Source: Boesenbergia rotunda (taxonomy: Eukaryota > Streptophyta > Magnoliopsida > Zingiberales > Zingiberaceae). Taken from it: DNA of 64,000 bases. This document shows positions 21,642 to 32,721 of the stretch, piece by piece. Positions within the stretch are counted from its first letter, which is position 1. Each line of letters starts with the position of its first letter. Made by a program: the position numbers and the translations under genes. Under the pieces are notes generated by a model that saw nothing but the letters and a program-made list of their open reading frames with translations, did no database searches and was not told where the DNA came from. The stretch is from positions 144,200 to 208,199 of the forward strand of contig JAGFNQ010004018.1 of assembly GCA_024364735.1 (NCBI GenBank). Reading direction: 5' to 3'.

Positions 21642-22954
21642 ATGATGGAAGATAAGTTGGGGGATGATATCAACACGACACCATCCTACGATCATGAAGA
21701 CTTTGATTATTGGAAGACAAGGATGAAGACATGGCTTGGAATGGATTGGGAGTGTATGGTGGTGCTAGAGGAGCCATTCGAAATTCCAAGAGACAAGCAC
21801 GGGAAAAAACTCCGACCTAGATATTGGACTAAGGAGCAACAAGAACAATCTAGGGCAAATGAGAAGGTAATTGGTATATTAGTAAATATTTTGCCTAATA
21901 ATATTTTGAGTGGTGTAGGTGAATATAAAGTGCACATGAGTTGTGGAACAAGTTGGAAGAATTTCATAAGAACCCTACACAAGCTCAAATGGTTGAAAAG
22001 TCCAAAGAAATAAGTCAAATGGTCCAAGAAGACCAAGTGGAAGAAGAATTGCTCATCTCATCAAGTGAAGTGGAAGAATTAAGTGAAAGATCATCCACCT
22101 CATCAAGAGAAGAAGAGGAGGTGTCAAATTCAAGAATTGAGGGGGAGGAGAGACCCTTATCCATACAAGAGCAAGAAAAAGCTCCAACCTCCACCAAAGC
22201 CAAATCAAAAGAGCACATCATATGCTTTGGATGCAATAAGAAGGGGCACTACAAGGACAAGTGCCTATTAGGTAAAAAGAAGGTAATCGCTAAATCCAAC
22301 TCAATTCATTTTAAATCTAATGTGGATTGTAGGGAAAAGAATGAAAAGAAGTACATTAGATGCTATACTTGTGGGGAGCTAGGGCATTATCACACTCAAT
22401 GTCCAAGAAAAAGAGAGCTCAAGAAGATAGAGAACTTAAGAAGATGGGAAAAAGAAGAAAGGAAAAGGAGCTCACATCAAGGGGGAGCTAAAAGGGTAAG
22501 GGAGGTAATCCCTAACTTTACTTATGCTCCAAATACTTTTATAAATGCTAGAAATCATAATGATTGCTTACCTACACGTACTTTTTGTTTTAAATATCAT
22601 GATAGAAATAGAGATACTATTGCTTGCCAAAATACCAAAGAATCCATGTTTCATAATAAATCTAGGGTTTCTAGACCTAAGGATCAAGGCAAAAATCCCA
22701 AGAAGGGGAGACACATGCCTAGAAAAATGGGTAGATCTAAGAGTGTTCAAAATAGGCATGGTGATACTAAGGATAGAAATTTAGAAAAGGAAAATCAAGT
22801 TTTGAGGGCAAAACTTGATAAATTAGAAAATAACCTAGATAGACTCACTAGAGGATCCAAGGGGTTGGGTGTGATACCTAATGAACAACATATTAGAAAT
22901 GGTAGACCGGGTCTAGGATATCACCCTAAAAATCAAATGATAGTAAAAAAGTAA
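21642..22954 (+). pseudogene. gag: Element F gag (one frameshift)
   Basis: Two overlapping frames form one gag. The first, 21642-22013, starts MMEDKLGDDINTTPSYDHED and holds YWKTRMKTWLGMDWECM, typical of the copia gag N-terminal domain. The second, 21941-22954, starts within WNKLEEFHKN. A one-base indel near 21930 separates them. The second part has an acidic Ser/Glu stretch, zinc knuckles CFGCNKKGHYKDKC and CYTCGELGHYHTQC, and near its end a heptad-like segment (ENQVLRAKLDKLENNLDRL) likely to form a coiled coil. Apart from the shift, the frame is open for 430 codons. Confidence 0.85.
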
Positions 22955-22963
22955 TATTCTAGG

Positions 22964-23236
22964 ATGCCTTATGATTATGGTAAAGGAAAGGTCAAAAATG
23001 GCAAAGAAAAGCCATTTAAAGGAGAAAAGATGGATTTGACCAAGAAAAAGCTATATAGAGTTAAGAGAGTCATAGTTGAAGGTCAAGAAGTACCAGAGGA
23101 ACACCGGTGTGGTCTTGCAATTGTAAATGAGCCATCCAGGGAAGTGGCTCGGGCTAGGAGCTCAAGGGAGAGCTCTAGAGGTCAAAATGAGATCCATGAT
23201 CAATGGATCTCAGGAGGATTTCTCCTAAGGGATTAA
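22964..23236 (+). pseudogene. Short basic ORF after element F gag
   Basis: A 90-codon open stretch rich in Lys and Arg (MPYDYGKGKVKNGKEKPF at its start), ending QWISGGFLLRD. It begins ten bases after the gag stop and may be a gag C-terminal remnant or the lead-in to a deleted protease. I do not recognise a domain. Confidence 0.4.
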
Positions 23237-23654
23237 GTGGACTGTAGAATGTGCCAAAAGGGTTGGAAGACTAAGGCAAGTCTTAATCTTAAGGAATTGG
23301 CACATTAAAATGAGTTTCATGGAGAAAAAGAGGAAAATAGAATCATATTGGGAGAAAATTGGTTTTTAATGTATAAATATCATATAATTCAGTGCTAGAA
23401 ATGAATTATGATCAGGTATGAGAAGATACATCAAGGAGAGGCCAAAATTAAAACTTTTGGATGAGGTTAAATGATACAATTTAGGAAGGGTTGAATTTTG
23501 TGCCAATCTTGGGATACGGAGTTGTTTTGTTTGGAAACATATTTTTACCAAGTAGATATAGGCTTCACAAATATCTCCACGATATTTCAGATTTTTTGGA
23601 GATTTGTGGAATTAATTAGGCATTTCTGAAATTAGGCAGAAAAATTAAAATTCA

Positions 23655-23885
23655 GGTATCAGTCGACTGGTAAAGAACCACTCGACTGATCCAGGTGAAT
23701 TCGAAACTAGGAACCTTCTGTTCATTTTATCAGTCGACTACCCCAGGGGCAGTCGACTGATCCCACCTAGAAATCCTTCTATTTGTTTTGCCAGTCGACT
23801 GCCCCAGGGGTAGTGGACTAATCTCAACTAAGAAACATTCTGTTCATTTTCCCAGTCGACTGCCCCAGGGGCAGTCGACTGATCT
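23655..23885. repeat. CAGTCGACTG palindrome cluster in element F
   Basis: Four paired units, each CAGTCGACTG or a near variant, joined by CCCCAGGGG-type centres. The last (about 23851-23881) is a near-perfect long palindrome: two CAGTCGACTG words flanking CCCCAGGGG. The cluster lies about 220 bases before the ATG at 24102. It could form cruciform or RNA hairpins. Confidence 0.85.
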
Positions 23886-24369
23886 GCGGGTTTTAATAAG
23901 AGTCAAACCGTGCGGGGGTGGTCAAAACCTAGTGTTTTGCGTGCCACCCTTGCGAATCTTCATATCCTCCCAACCTCTCCTAGCGATCTAAGGTACTCCC
24001 AAGCCCTAGAAACGCTTCTTTAGCCCACTCCTATCTCGGATCTACAACTAGGGTTAGCAAAAGCTTCTTCTTTCAAACCGATCTTCATCAAACTTCATCA
24101 TGAAGCGATTAGGAAAAAGGTAACACTTTGTAATGTTTAGTTTTTCCCATTTAAATCATGGTTTGGAGCTAACTTGACCTATTTTACTTGGTTTTTCCTG
24201 TTCTATCTTGTTGTGGGATGGTATGGGTACATACATTTGCATATCATATGTTAGGTTGGCTTCTAAATGGTTAAGGGGTGAGGGTTCATCCCAACAAGGC
24301 TTAGTAGACCCAAATACACATCGATTACGGTCTAATGAGTGTCTATAAAGATTCACCGAGAATGAATTC

Positions 24370-25396
24370 ATGTTGATGAATTGTAGATACCTCAATAGGG
24401 CTTATTTTCAAGAGAAAACCCCACAGATTGCTGAAATGATCACTCATTTTTCGGTAGAGCAGTTGGTATATTGTCGGCATGACATCAATCTAGACCTATG
24501 TAAAGAATTCTACGTAAATCTTACATGCATTGATCCTAATAATGACCTTTATGAGTCCATGGTAGCAGGACTCGCCATCCCCTTCTCATCCACTGTTTTA
24601 GGTATGTTTCTGGGGTGTAGAGCGTCTAATAATGTGGTCATATATTTTTCAAAAGTTGTTGAGCCTCTTTCTTTTCCTGATGTCACTATTGATCAGAACC
24701 ACATGCATTATTTTGGACGACATCGTAGTATTTCAGAGCACATTTTTTATGCTAAAAACATGAGTCCATTTAATCATGTTCTGTATAAAATTGTTTTAGA
24801 ATGCATACTGCACATTGTTACCAAGGGGCGGTCGAGGATTCGACTACCGCACATGGTAATGATGTACGCTTTTGAGAGGAGGCTAGACATTGATGTCTCA
24901 TTGCATGTGTTCACATCCATTGTCCATTTTTCCCATAGTGTGAATGGGAAGATCTACATGTTGTTCTGCCATGTCCTGACTGAATTCTTTGAGTCTAGGG
25001 GTATAGTCACGACTAGATGTCAGGTCCGTCACCTATCATTAGATTGGCACACGTCAATTGTCCTTGGCGGGGATCGAGTGCAGACAGGGGGATATTGTTT
25101 GGATGCAGCGTCTTGAGTCCTCCAGTTCAGATGAGGAGCCTGCTGGTGGAGTTACACGAGAGGAGTTCTCCCAGCTTCGATATGAGGTTCATGACCTCTG
25201 GGAGGACTTCCACAACTTTCAGCAGCAGCAGAGGGGCTTCCAGGAGACACAGACTGTCATTCAGGAGGAGGTTCATGACACCTCACAGTTCTGTCAGGGG
25301 TTCCAGTGCCAACAGGATGAGATGTATGATATGATACGACAGCTGCACCTCACATATCAGACCCCTCCTCCTCCACCTCCAAATGATGACATGTAG
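24370..25396 (+). pseudogene. Element F 3' accessory ORF (helical domain plus coiled coil)
   Basis: The frame 24370-25116 (248 aa) holds an unrecognised helical-looking domain with the motifs DLCKEFYVNL, MMYAFERRLDIDV and HVLTEFFESRG. A second frame, 25058-25396, continues with an acidic Ser stretch, a Gln-rich coiled-coil-like region (YEVHDLWEDFHNFQQQQRGF) and a Pro tail PPPPPPNDDM. A homologue at 47789-49017 has both parts in one frame, so a frameshift near 25060-25090 probably broke this copy. A small ATG exon-like stretch (24102-24121) ending AAAAAGGTAACA could be spliced to it. The domain resembles the family often labelled putative plant transposon protein. An envelope-like role is possible but unproven. 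Confidence 0.65.
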
Positions 25397-26604
25397 TAGA
25401 TTGGACTTGATTTGATGGCCTGAGTGTTGAGAGTGTGTTTCTTAGATGCTGTTTTTATCTCTCAAACACTTTTTCATTTTGGGATTGTAATATTTCACTA
25501 CTTCGGGGCTTTATCCTTTGTGTCACTTTCATATTTATTTTCGAGTCATGTATGACACATTTACTTATGCTTTCATGAAATTTTGTGTCACTATTTCATA
25601 TTTGCTTATATTGGTTAAACCTCATGACTTGCTTATATTGGTTGAAAATGCATAAAGTGCAATTGAAATGAGGATATGGTTTTGAATTCAAATTCTTGCT
25701 TATGCTTTCATATTCCTTGCATAAAGTGTTACTTCATGATTTAATGATGATTGTATGAAATGAGGCTTTGTTGATATCATGGAATTCAAGGAAGGGTGAT
25801 AAGTGCATATGTATCTAGGGTTAAGGATAAAAGAGGGGGAGGTTTTGTCAAAATAAAAATTTATAATGGAAAAGGAGGAGTTGAGGGCAATTCTATGTGT
25901 CAAATTGTAATGGTTAGCCTTGGTAAACACATGGATTCATAGATAGCTTTCAAAGTTGATACAAAATGACCATTTTTGAGGAAATTAGAGTTTGTACCAA
26001 AAGTCAAGCACATTTGATATCTTTCATGAAACTATATTTTTCTAGGACAGAGTATATTCTAACAAGTGTGCTTGCAAACTTTTAGATTTTTATGGATTTT
26101 CTAGAATTTTCTAGAGGTTTCTGAAATTGGGTTGCAATTTCAAAAGGTGACTGTATCAGTCGACTGCCCAGGGGGCAGTTGACTGATGTCTCAAGAAGTT
26201 GGCAGATTGAGTGTATCAGTCGACTGATGTTGGATCAGTCGACTAGTAAGGCTGTATATTTGTTTCTGAAAGGTTTTTTTAGAAATAAGTTGAGTTCTTT
26301 TTGGCACCAGGGGTAGGGTTGCTTGGGGCAATCTTTTTGATGGTGTCAAAGGGGGAGAACTTGGGTGTTAAGTTAGGTTTAACTTGACATGAGAAAATAT
26401 GTGATGTTATGTTGGGTAGAACTTAACTTAGTGTTATGATGTTAAGTTGAGTAGAACTTAACTTGGTGTTGGTTGTGAGAATTGAAAATTGGGAGAATGC
26501 ATAGGTTAAGGGGGAGGTTGCCACTTGTTTGTTATGCTTTAATTTTCAATTGCTATTGATATTATTGTTTTTGCTTACCTAACTTAAACATATTATCACA
26601 TATC
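25397..26604 (+). other. 3' non-coding region of element F
   Basis: No supportable gene. It is T-rich, with CAGTCGACTG-type palindromes at about 26156-26249 and purine tracts AGAGGGGGAGG (25831), AAAGGGGGAG (26348) and TAAGGGGGAGG (26508) before the true PPT. Confidence 0.7.
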
Positions 26605-26618
26605 AAAAAGTGGGAGAT
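26605..26618 (+). other. Polypurine tract of element F
   Basis: AAAAAGTGGGAGAT lies immediately before the TGTTGGGGCA start of the 3' LTR. Confidence 0.82.
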
Positions 26619-27536
26619 TGTTGGGGCAATCAGCCCGGGTATGATCTAGAGGATCATGTTTTTGATGTGTGTGGTCAATATGATTAAGTTAGGGTTTGTT
26701 GTTGGACTAATTTGTGTATGTGAGTGTACAGGTGTACATGTACACATAGACTTGGTTGGATGTCTTCAGGTGAAGGGTGGCATGGATGCAAGCTGGAGGC
26801 TTGTGTGCGCATTCGAGGGACCATGGGCAAAGACGATAAGCCGAGGGACGCAGGCTTCGAGGCATGCGTGAAGGATGCATGGAGGCAAGCTCGAGGCTTG
26901 TGTGTGCATCCAAGGGACGGGAGTCGAAAACGAAGAGGGCGTGAAGGCAACAGATCGAGACTGTGGATTGAAGAGCCGACAAGGTCGTGAGGGCCCGAGT
27001 GTGAGTGTTTGTACTCCAGAACAAAGCCTGGAGGGTTTGAGTACGGAGAAAAATGTACTCGGGAAGGAAACCCTAGGCTTAGAAGGGGACTAGTCGACTG
27101 CTCCAGGAGCAGTCAACTGGTAATGGTTGGGGATTCGAACGTTGGCTGTAATAGTCGAATCTGATCTATTTAAAGGAGCTCGTTTAAGGCTACTGTTCTT
27201 TGGCGAAACTTGCTTGGATAGAGTAAGTTAGTAGCCTGTTGTGCTCAGATAGTGTCCAAAGGTTGTGGAGAGGTTTCTCCACCCACAAGGAGCTACGCGA
27301 TCTAGCCGGAGGTGCTCCGGGGAATCATCCACCGACGGATTAGGGATCGCCCACCTTACGGGCAGCCGTGGAGTAGGAGTATCATCTCCGAAACACATAC
27401 ATCGATGTGTTTCTTCCTAGTTTTAGTCTAGTTTAGTTTTGTTTTAGTTTATTCCACTTCGCAACTAACAATTGTAGGGAAGAAATCAAAAATTGCTATT
27501 CAACCCCCCCCCCCCTCTAGCAAGCCGTAAATGATC
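26619..27536 (+). repeat. 3' LTR of element F
   Basis: Matches 20603-21572 with a shortened palindrome region (27092-27122 only). A weak TATA lies at 27167-27174 and a run of 12 C at 27504-27515. The last bases (AAATGATC) diverge from the 5' copy just before the next LTR begins at 27543. Confidence 0.88.
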
Positions 27537-27542
27537 ACTCCT

Positions 27543-28755
27543 TGTTGGTGCAGGAAACACCTAAGTCAAACCTGGGTTTTGATAATGGCAAAGGGTTCAG
27601 AAGTTAAGATGTTGTTATGTTCTAACTTGTTCACTGAGTGTGCAGGAAGAAGTCCTAGGTACACCAGGCAAGAAGTCCTGGCAAAGGGCTGGGCAAAGAA
27701 GTCCTGGTCAAGGACTGGGCAAGAAGACCTGACCGGAAGTCGGGCAAAGAAGTCCTGGTCGAGGACTGGGCACGAAGTCTTGGCAAGGGGTTGGGCACCG
27801 AAGACCTGATCGAAAGTTGGGCACGAAGACCTGGTCAGGTGGATTGGGCAAAAGTCCAACCGGAGGAGCCGGTTGGCGAAAGGTAAACTCTCCTGATAGG
27901 AGTAGGTGAGGATGCGTTCCCCGTTGAGGGAACAGTAGGTGTCGGATCGACCTAGGGTTCCATTTGGGAGACCCGAAGACAGAACTATGACAACTGCGGC
28001 TGTAACTATTGCTTATTATGTTTTGGGGACTACCCTATGTTGCAGGGTCGAAGGACTGATCGTCTGCAAGTGAAGGTGCTTCACTGGGCCTAGGCACCCG
28101 AAAGGAGACAGGCGCCCGTAAGGTAACAGGCACCCAAGAGTGAAGGAAAACCCCAAAACATAGCTGCGAAGCCACTGAACCAAGGCGGATCAGGCGCCTG
28201 TGAGGTCACGGGAGCCCCCATCAGCTCAGGCGCCCAAGTTGGGGTGGATAAGCACTGACCGAGCCCGCGGATAAGGATTCGCGGATTGAAGGGCACGTGT
28301 CAGGCGCCCCCAAACTATCAGGCGCCCGTTTGAGCACTATAAAAGGGGTTCGACCCCAAGGCTTCAACAGCACATTTTTCTCAACGCTCCAAAGCTTTTC
28401 GTTCAAGCGCTACACCCCGGCAAACTCCGACTTCGAGATCCAGCGCTAACGACAACCCTCTGCACTGAAATACAATCTACATCGGGCGTCGGTAACGAAA
28501 AGTGTAGAAATTTTAATTTCCTGAAATATTGTAGAACTTAACTTGTAAATCCTTTTTGCGTGATTATAATATTGCCCAAAGTAAACGGTCAAGGATCGTG
28601 GGCCTTGGAGTAGGAGCCAACCACGACTCCGAACCAAGTAAAAATTGACTTGTGTTCCTGTGTGATTTATTTATTTCCGCTGCGTATCTGCTCTTTATAA
28701 TCTGAAAAGTTTTAACGATATTCACCCCCCCTCTATCGTTTTTCTCGATCCAACA
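27543..28755 (+). repeat. 5' LTR of a B-family Copia element (1213 bp)
   Basis: Bounded by TGTTGGTGCA and CGATCCAACA, with a PBS two bases later. Layout from the start: terminal block, array of GAAGTCCTGGTCAAGG-type units (27650-27850), three-hairpin block (27856-27933), GGCGCC palindrome cluster (28085-28325), TATA box (28338-28345), and a C-rich run before the end. The same layout is seen at 52759, 53681 and (inverted) 53566-56222. Confidence 0.92.
28338..28345 (+). promoter_or_regulatory. TATA box of the B-family LTR
   Basis: TATAAAAG follows the last GGCGCC word by about 13 bases. The same box and spacing class recurs at 53554 and 54692. Confidence 0.75.
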
Positions 28756-28757
28756 AG

Positions 28758-28768
28758 TGGTATCAGAG
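28758..28768 (+). other. Primer binding site, B-family element
   Basis: TGGTATCAGAG, complementary to initiator tRNA-Met, two bases after the LTR. Confidence 0.9.
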
Positions 28769-28990
28769 AGGGTGGCTCAAATTTGGTGCAACCACCAATT
28801 TGAGAGTTTTTCAGATTTTACGAAAATTTTAATTTCTTTTCATTCGAATTTTTCTCGATAATCGAGGTTGGTGCAACACCACTTGATCATTTTTTTTAAT
28901 TAATTTTTCTTCCGCACTACTAATCCAAGAGCAAGTCTTGGGACATAATTTCATTATTTTTTTTGTTGTTTGTTATTTCAGAAATTATAA

Positions 28991-29828
28991 ATGGCCATGC
29001 AAGAAGGTTTCAGCACAGCCAGACCACCACTTTTCAGTGGAGAAGACTTCTCCTACAGGAAGAGTCGGATGGAAGTCCACCTGAAAACTCAGATGGATAT
29101 GCGGATTATTATCCAATTTGGCATGGAAATCCCCAAGAATGCTGAAGGAGTGGCACAACACTACATAGAATGGGACGCCTCGCTGAAGAAAAAGATAGAC
29201 CCAGACACTCCAATGCAGATTAACCAAAGAAGAACTGAACCGAGTGGGTCCCTTCAACAATGCGAAAGAACTCTGGAGTAAGCTGATCGAGTTGCACGAA
29301 GGTACCTCCGACACCAGAATCAGCAAAAGGGACCTACTACTGAACAAATTGTACACAATCAAAATGAACGAAGGTGAGTCAGCAGCCCAGCTCCACTCCA
29401 GGATCCAGGAGCTGATGAACGACCGACACACAATCGGACACAAGGTAGAAAACCGTGACCTTATTAGGTATACCCTAAATGCATTCCCAAGAAATACTTT
29501 GTGGGCATCTATGGTAGATGCTTACAAAGTTTCTAGAGATCTTTCTAAAATTAAATTAGATGAATAATTTTCAGAATTAGAACTACATGAGCAGACTAAC
29601 TGCACTTTGGCCGAGAAAGGTATTGCTTTTCTTGCAGGAAAAACCCAAGGAAAGGTGGCCAAGAAAAAGCCTCAACCTGCACCCGAGTCTGACTCAGACT
29701 CAGACTCAGAAGACAGTGAAGGCGATCGACCCAAGATGGTTCGACTTGCCCAGGACTACTACAAGGAGTTGAAGCATCAGACCAACAGAAGAAAAGCCGG
29801 CCGAAAGAAGGAAGATCCAGCTGGTTAA
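28991..29828 (+). pseudogene. gag: B-family gag (frameshifted, truncated element)
   Basis: Starts MAMQEGFSTARPPLFSGEDF, with YRKSRMEVHLKTQMDM typical of copia gag. The first frame (28991-29281) and the second (29244-29567) overlap, and a one-base shift near 29215-29244 separates them. A TAA at 29565-29567 interrupts the second frame, which then continues to 29828 through LAEKGIAFLAGK, an SDSDSDSEDSEGD acidic stretch and a basic tail. No zinc knuckle is reached. About 40 bases later the sequence jumps to Copia-A RNase H, so all downstream pol is lost. Confidence 0.85.
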
Positions 29829-29873
29829 CGTGATCGACCCAAGATGATTGAAAACATGATTAATTTTGAAAAG

Positions 29874-30389
29874 TTCCTAATATATGGAGAAGGCGATATG
29901 GTAATACGTCGGTATACAGATGCCAATTTCCAGACAGATAAGGATGACTCCAAATCTCAGTCTGGATACGTATTTACTTTGAATGGAGGCGCAATAAGTT
30001 GGAAAAGTTCCCAATAAGACACCGTAGCGGATTCTACCACAGAAGCAGAATATATCGCAGCTTCGGAAGCAGCAAAGGAAGCAGTCTGGATCAAGAAGTT
30101 TGTCTCCGAACTTGGCGTGGTTCCAACCATTGTTGAAGCAGTGCCGGTTTACTGCGACAACAATGGAGCTATTGCACAAGCAAAGGAACCAAGGTCTCAT
30201 CAGCGATCCAAACACGTGCTTCGCCGCTATCATCTGATCAGAGAGATTATAAGTAGGAATGATATAAAAATTGAGAAAATTCCCACTGAAAGGAATTTAG
30301 CGGATCCTTTAACTAAGGCCTTGCCTCAGAACAAGTTTGAGGGTCATGTTAGAGCCTGTGGTATTAGATACCGTAGCAATTGGCATTAG
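29874..30389 (+). pseudogene. Copia-A RNase H fragment upstream of a complete LTR
   Basis: Matches 39966-40350 and beyond. It begins abruptly in the RT/RNase H border (IYGEGDMVIRRYTDANFQTD) and runs through TEAEYIAASEAAKEAVWIKK and KHVLRRYHLIREIIS to the natural C-terminus ...GIRYRSNWH at 30387-30389. A TAA at 30016 is an in-frame stop. PPT and LTR follow directly. It belongs to a different copy, or the lost 3' end, of the A element lying further right. Confidence 0.88.
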
Positions 30390-30394
30390 GCGAA

Positions 30395-30403
30395 GTGGGA
30401 GTT
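30395..30403 (+). other. Polypurine tract of Copia-A (plus copy)
   Basis: GTGGGAGTT before the TGTTAG LTR start, identical to the tract at 1708-1716 on the other strand. Confidence 0.82.
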
Positions 30404-32024
30404 TGTTAGTGATATGAGAGAAGTGTCCTAAGGCAATCGCCTTATAATTGTAAATATTTATTTTAATAAATGATAATTCACTATTTGAGTATACATGTTA
30501 GTGTATTTGATTGGGATCTTAAACTCATCTACTGAATGTCCACAATACAATTCACAGTATAAGAGAATTTGTGATGGGATCACAACTAGTGATTATCTCT
30601 ATATGTGCAATTGTGAAGTATTGAAAATATCCCTAGTCGATGAATTGATAAAAACGGACACTATCAATTCTATTGAGACTAGCATGGGTTATTCTCTAAT
30701 CAGCTGATTCTCACTGGCTGGTGACATTGGGATGTCCGCAGATAAACATGGATGCTAGTTAAGGGAACTAGTTCATTGGAGTGACTAGCTGTAAAACTTC
30801 ATATGGTAATCTATATAGATATGTCAAAGAAGTTCTTACTGCAGCTTAAGTGTGATGTTCCTTTGACTTGCGGTATTCAAGTCATCTTGGTCATGGAGAC
30901 TTATACTTTAACATCTTAAGCAAGCATCTCCAAGGAGGTGTGGACCCAGGATGGTTGGGTATAAGCCGAAGTGCCCGAAGATGTTTGAACAGCCTACAAA
31001 GGATTCACCACTCCTTGCGAGGAGATGTATACCTAGGCCTATCGTCGAATTGTTACTCAAAGCCTCTGGCCAGAGCATATCATGTTTAGAGTATGAGTCT
31101 CTTAAATACATGAGAGTAATTAGAAATCCAAAGGACGAGAAAGACACTACTTGGGCTAGGTGTGACGTAGTCAGCCTAGTGGGGACTGACACACACAGAC
31201 CATATCCTGAACCAAGAGGGTATAAGTTGGTGAAGGGAATGAGGCACGATTTATTAGAGCTGCTGAAGGGTTTCAGAATTACTTCTGCGGTCAACCGTTG
31301 ATCTTTCGATTAATTGGGGGTCATGATGTACTACTAGGTGCCACTCATGATCGTTCTATAATTGGTTGATTATAGACGACCAATATAAATCGAAAGCCTA
31401 TTTAGTCACACGCATTACGAGTAATCCGAGGGATTTAAAACGAGTTGAAAATTGGATTTTCTAATCAAGAGAAATAAGTCGAATCTGAATTAATCAGAGG
31501 CGCAATGGAAGCTTAAAATGGCTATGTCTTTTGAAGGCTTATCGGGCGAATTAAATGAGTTTAATTCGCGAGGGATTGGGCTTGAAGTGGCCGGCCAAAG
31601 AGGGTGCCCACCCCCTTTGGTTTGGCCGGCCACAACATTGGGGAGAAACCAATTTATTTGGTTAATTAATAAAATAAATCTAGCGCGATTTGTTTTATAA
31701 ATTATGGATAAATAAATTTGTATAAAGAAGTTTATATAAATAAATTTATAGAAATTTATTCTTTTTATGGAAATTAAAATGATCCATGGAATGGTTTATT
31801 TTAATTTTATAAAAATCAATTATGAATTGATTTTTCCATAATAAAGAAAATTTATAAATTTCTTGTAAAATTTATTCCATAATAAAAGGAGAGATATATT
31901 TGTTTTATTATAAAGTTAGTTATAATAAAACTTGGCTTAAACGGAATAATTCATAAGAAAATTTATAGGATAAATTTCTTATGAAAATTCCGTTAAGAGA
32001 GAGACTTGGCAAGGAAGAGGCTAC

Positions 32025-32034
32025 TATATAAAGG
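32025..32034 (+). promoter_or_regulatory. TATA box of Copia-A LTR
   Basis: TATATAAAGG, matching the minus-strand boxes at 122-132 and 7886-7896 of A1. Confidence 0.75.
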
Positions 32035-32130
32035 AACCAAAGGCAAGCCTTGAATTCCCAATAGAGTAATCAAGAGATTAATTCTCTCCCTCTCTCTCTC
32101 TTATTCTCTTCCTCTCCTTCTCCTTCCCTC

Positions 32131-32229
32131 CTAGGGCCGGCGCCCCTTGCTCATCTTAGGGCCGGCGCCCCTTGCTCATCTTAGGGCCGGCGCCCCTTGA
32201 ACACCCTAGGGCCGGCGCAAGCACCTAGG
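32131..32229 (+). repeat. 25-bp tandem repeat downstream of the A2 TATA box
   Basis: Four units starting AGGGCCGGCGCC, spaced exactly 25 bases (starts at 32133, 32158, 32183 and 32208). The GGCCGGCGCC core is strongly G+C-rich in an AT-rich LTR. Confidence 0.9.
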
Positions 32230-32709
32230 GTGCACGTGAGTTTCCTCCACCAAGTTCGTGCCGAAGAAGAAGAAGAAGCGGATCGTGACTCCTTCCTTCC
32301 TTTCCCGGAATTTTGATTCCGTTAACTTGGTGGTTAGTTTCCTTTCTTCTCTCTTGATATTCTAGTTGTGTCTTTGGCGAATCTAGTAGTTCTCGTCGAC
32401 ACAAAACTCGTGGCTTTGCGAAGTCATCCCGAAGAGAACTCGGCGTGGACACGAATAGAGGCGGAGCTTCCAAGGGACGCTACGGTTGGATCTCGTCCCT
32501 TACTTCGAGTTACGAGAGGTACAAAGTAAATTAGTTTACTTTTCCACAAAATTTTAATTTATGATCATGTCCACACATCATAAGGTCGCATGCTAGATAC
32601 GTGGTTAAAAATAATTTGAGAAATTATTTATGCTAATTCTTCCGCTGCACGTAAATATTATAAAATTTACGAACCCGTATCCTTGTCAACATGCACCCGG
32701 TCCCAATAG

Positions 32710-32721
32710 TGGTATCAGAGT
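32710..32721 (+). other. Primer binding site of Copia-A2
   Basis: TGGTATCAGAGT, one base after the LTR end; the last base differs from the A1 PBS. Confidence 0.9.

Larger units (their letters stand above)
20603..27536 (+). mobile_element. Element F, gag-only Copia-type element with 3' accessory ORF
   Basis: The order is 5' LTR (20603-21572), PBS (21575-21586), gag with two zinc knuckles, no pol motif anywhere, a palindrome cluster, an accessory ORF (24370-25396), four purine tracts and 3' LTR (26619-27536). The two LTRs align closely but the 3' one lacks part of the palindrome region. With gag but no protease, integrase or RT it is non-autonomous. The LTR terminus and the GGGGGAG-rich 3' region suggest a Sirevirus-like parent. 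Confidence 0.88.
30404..32708 (+). repeat. Copia-A LTR with internal sequence on both sides (2305 bp)
   Basis: Starts TGTTAGTGATATGAGAG and ends GGTCCCAATA, where A1 ends in CCCAACA, so the terminal CA has become TA. It is preceded by RNase H plus PPT and followed by PBS plus leader. TATA is at 32025-32034. A four-unit 25-bp tandem repeat lies at 32131-32229. Compared with the A1 LTR it is about 200 bases longer, partly through that repeat. Confidence 0.92.
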
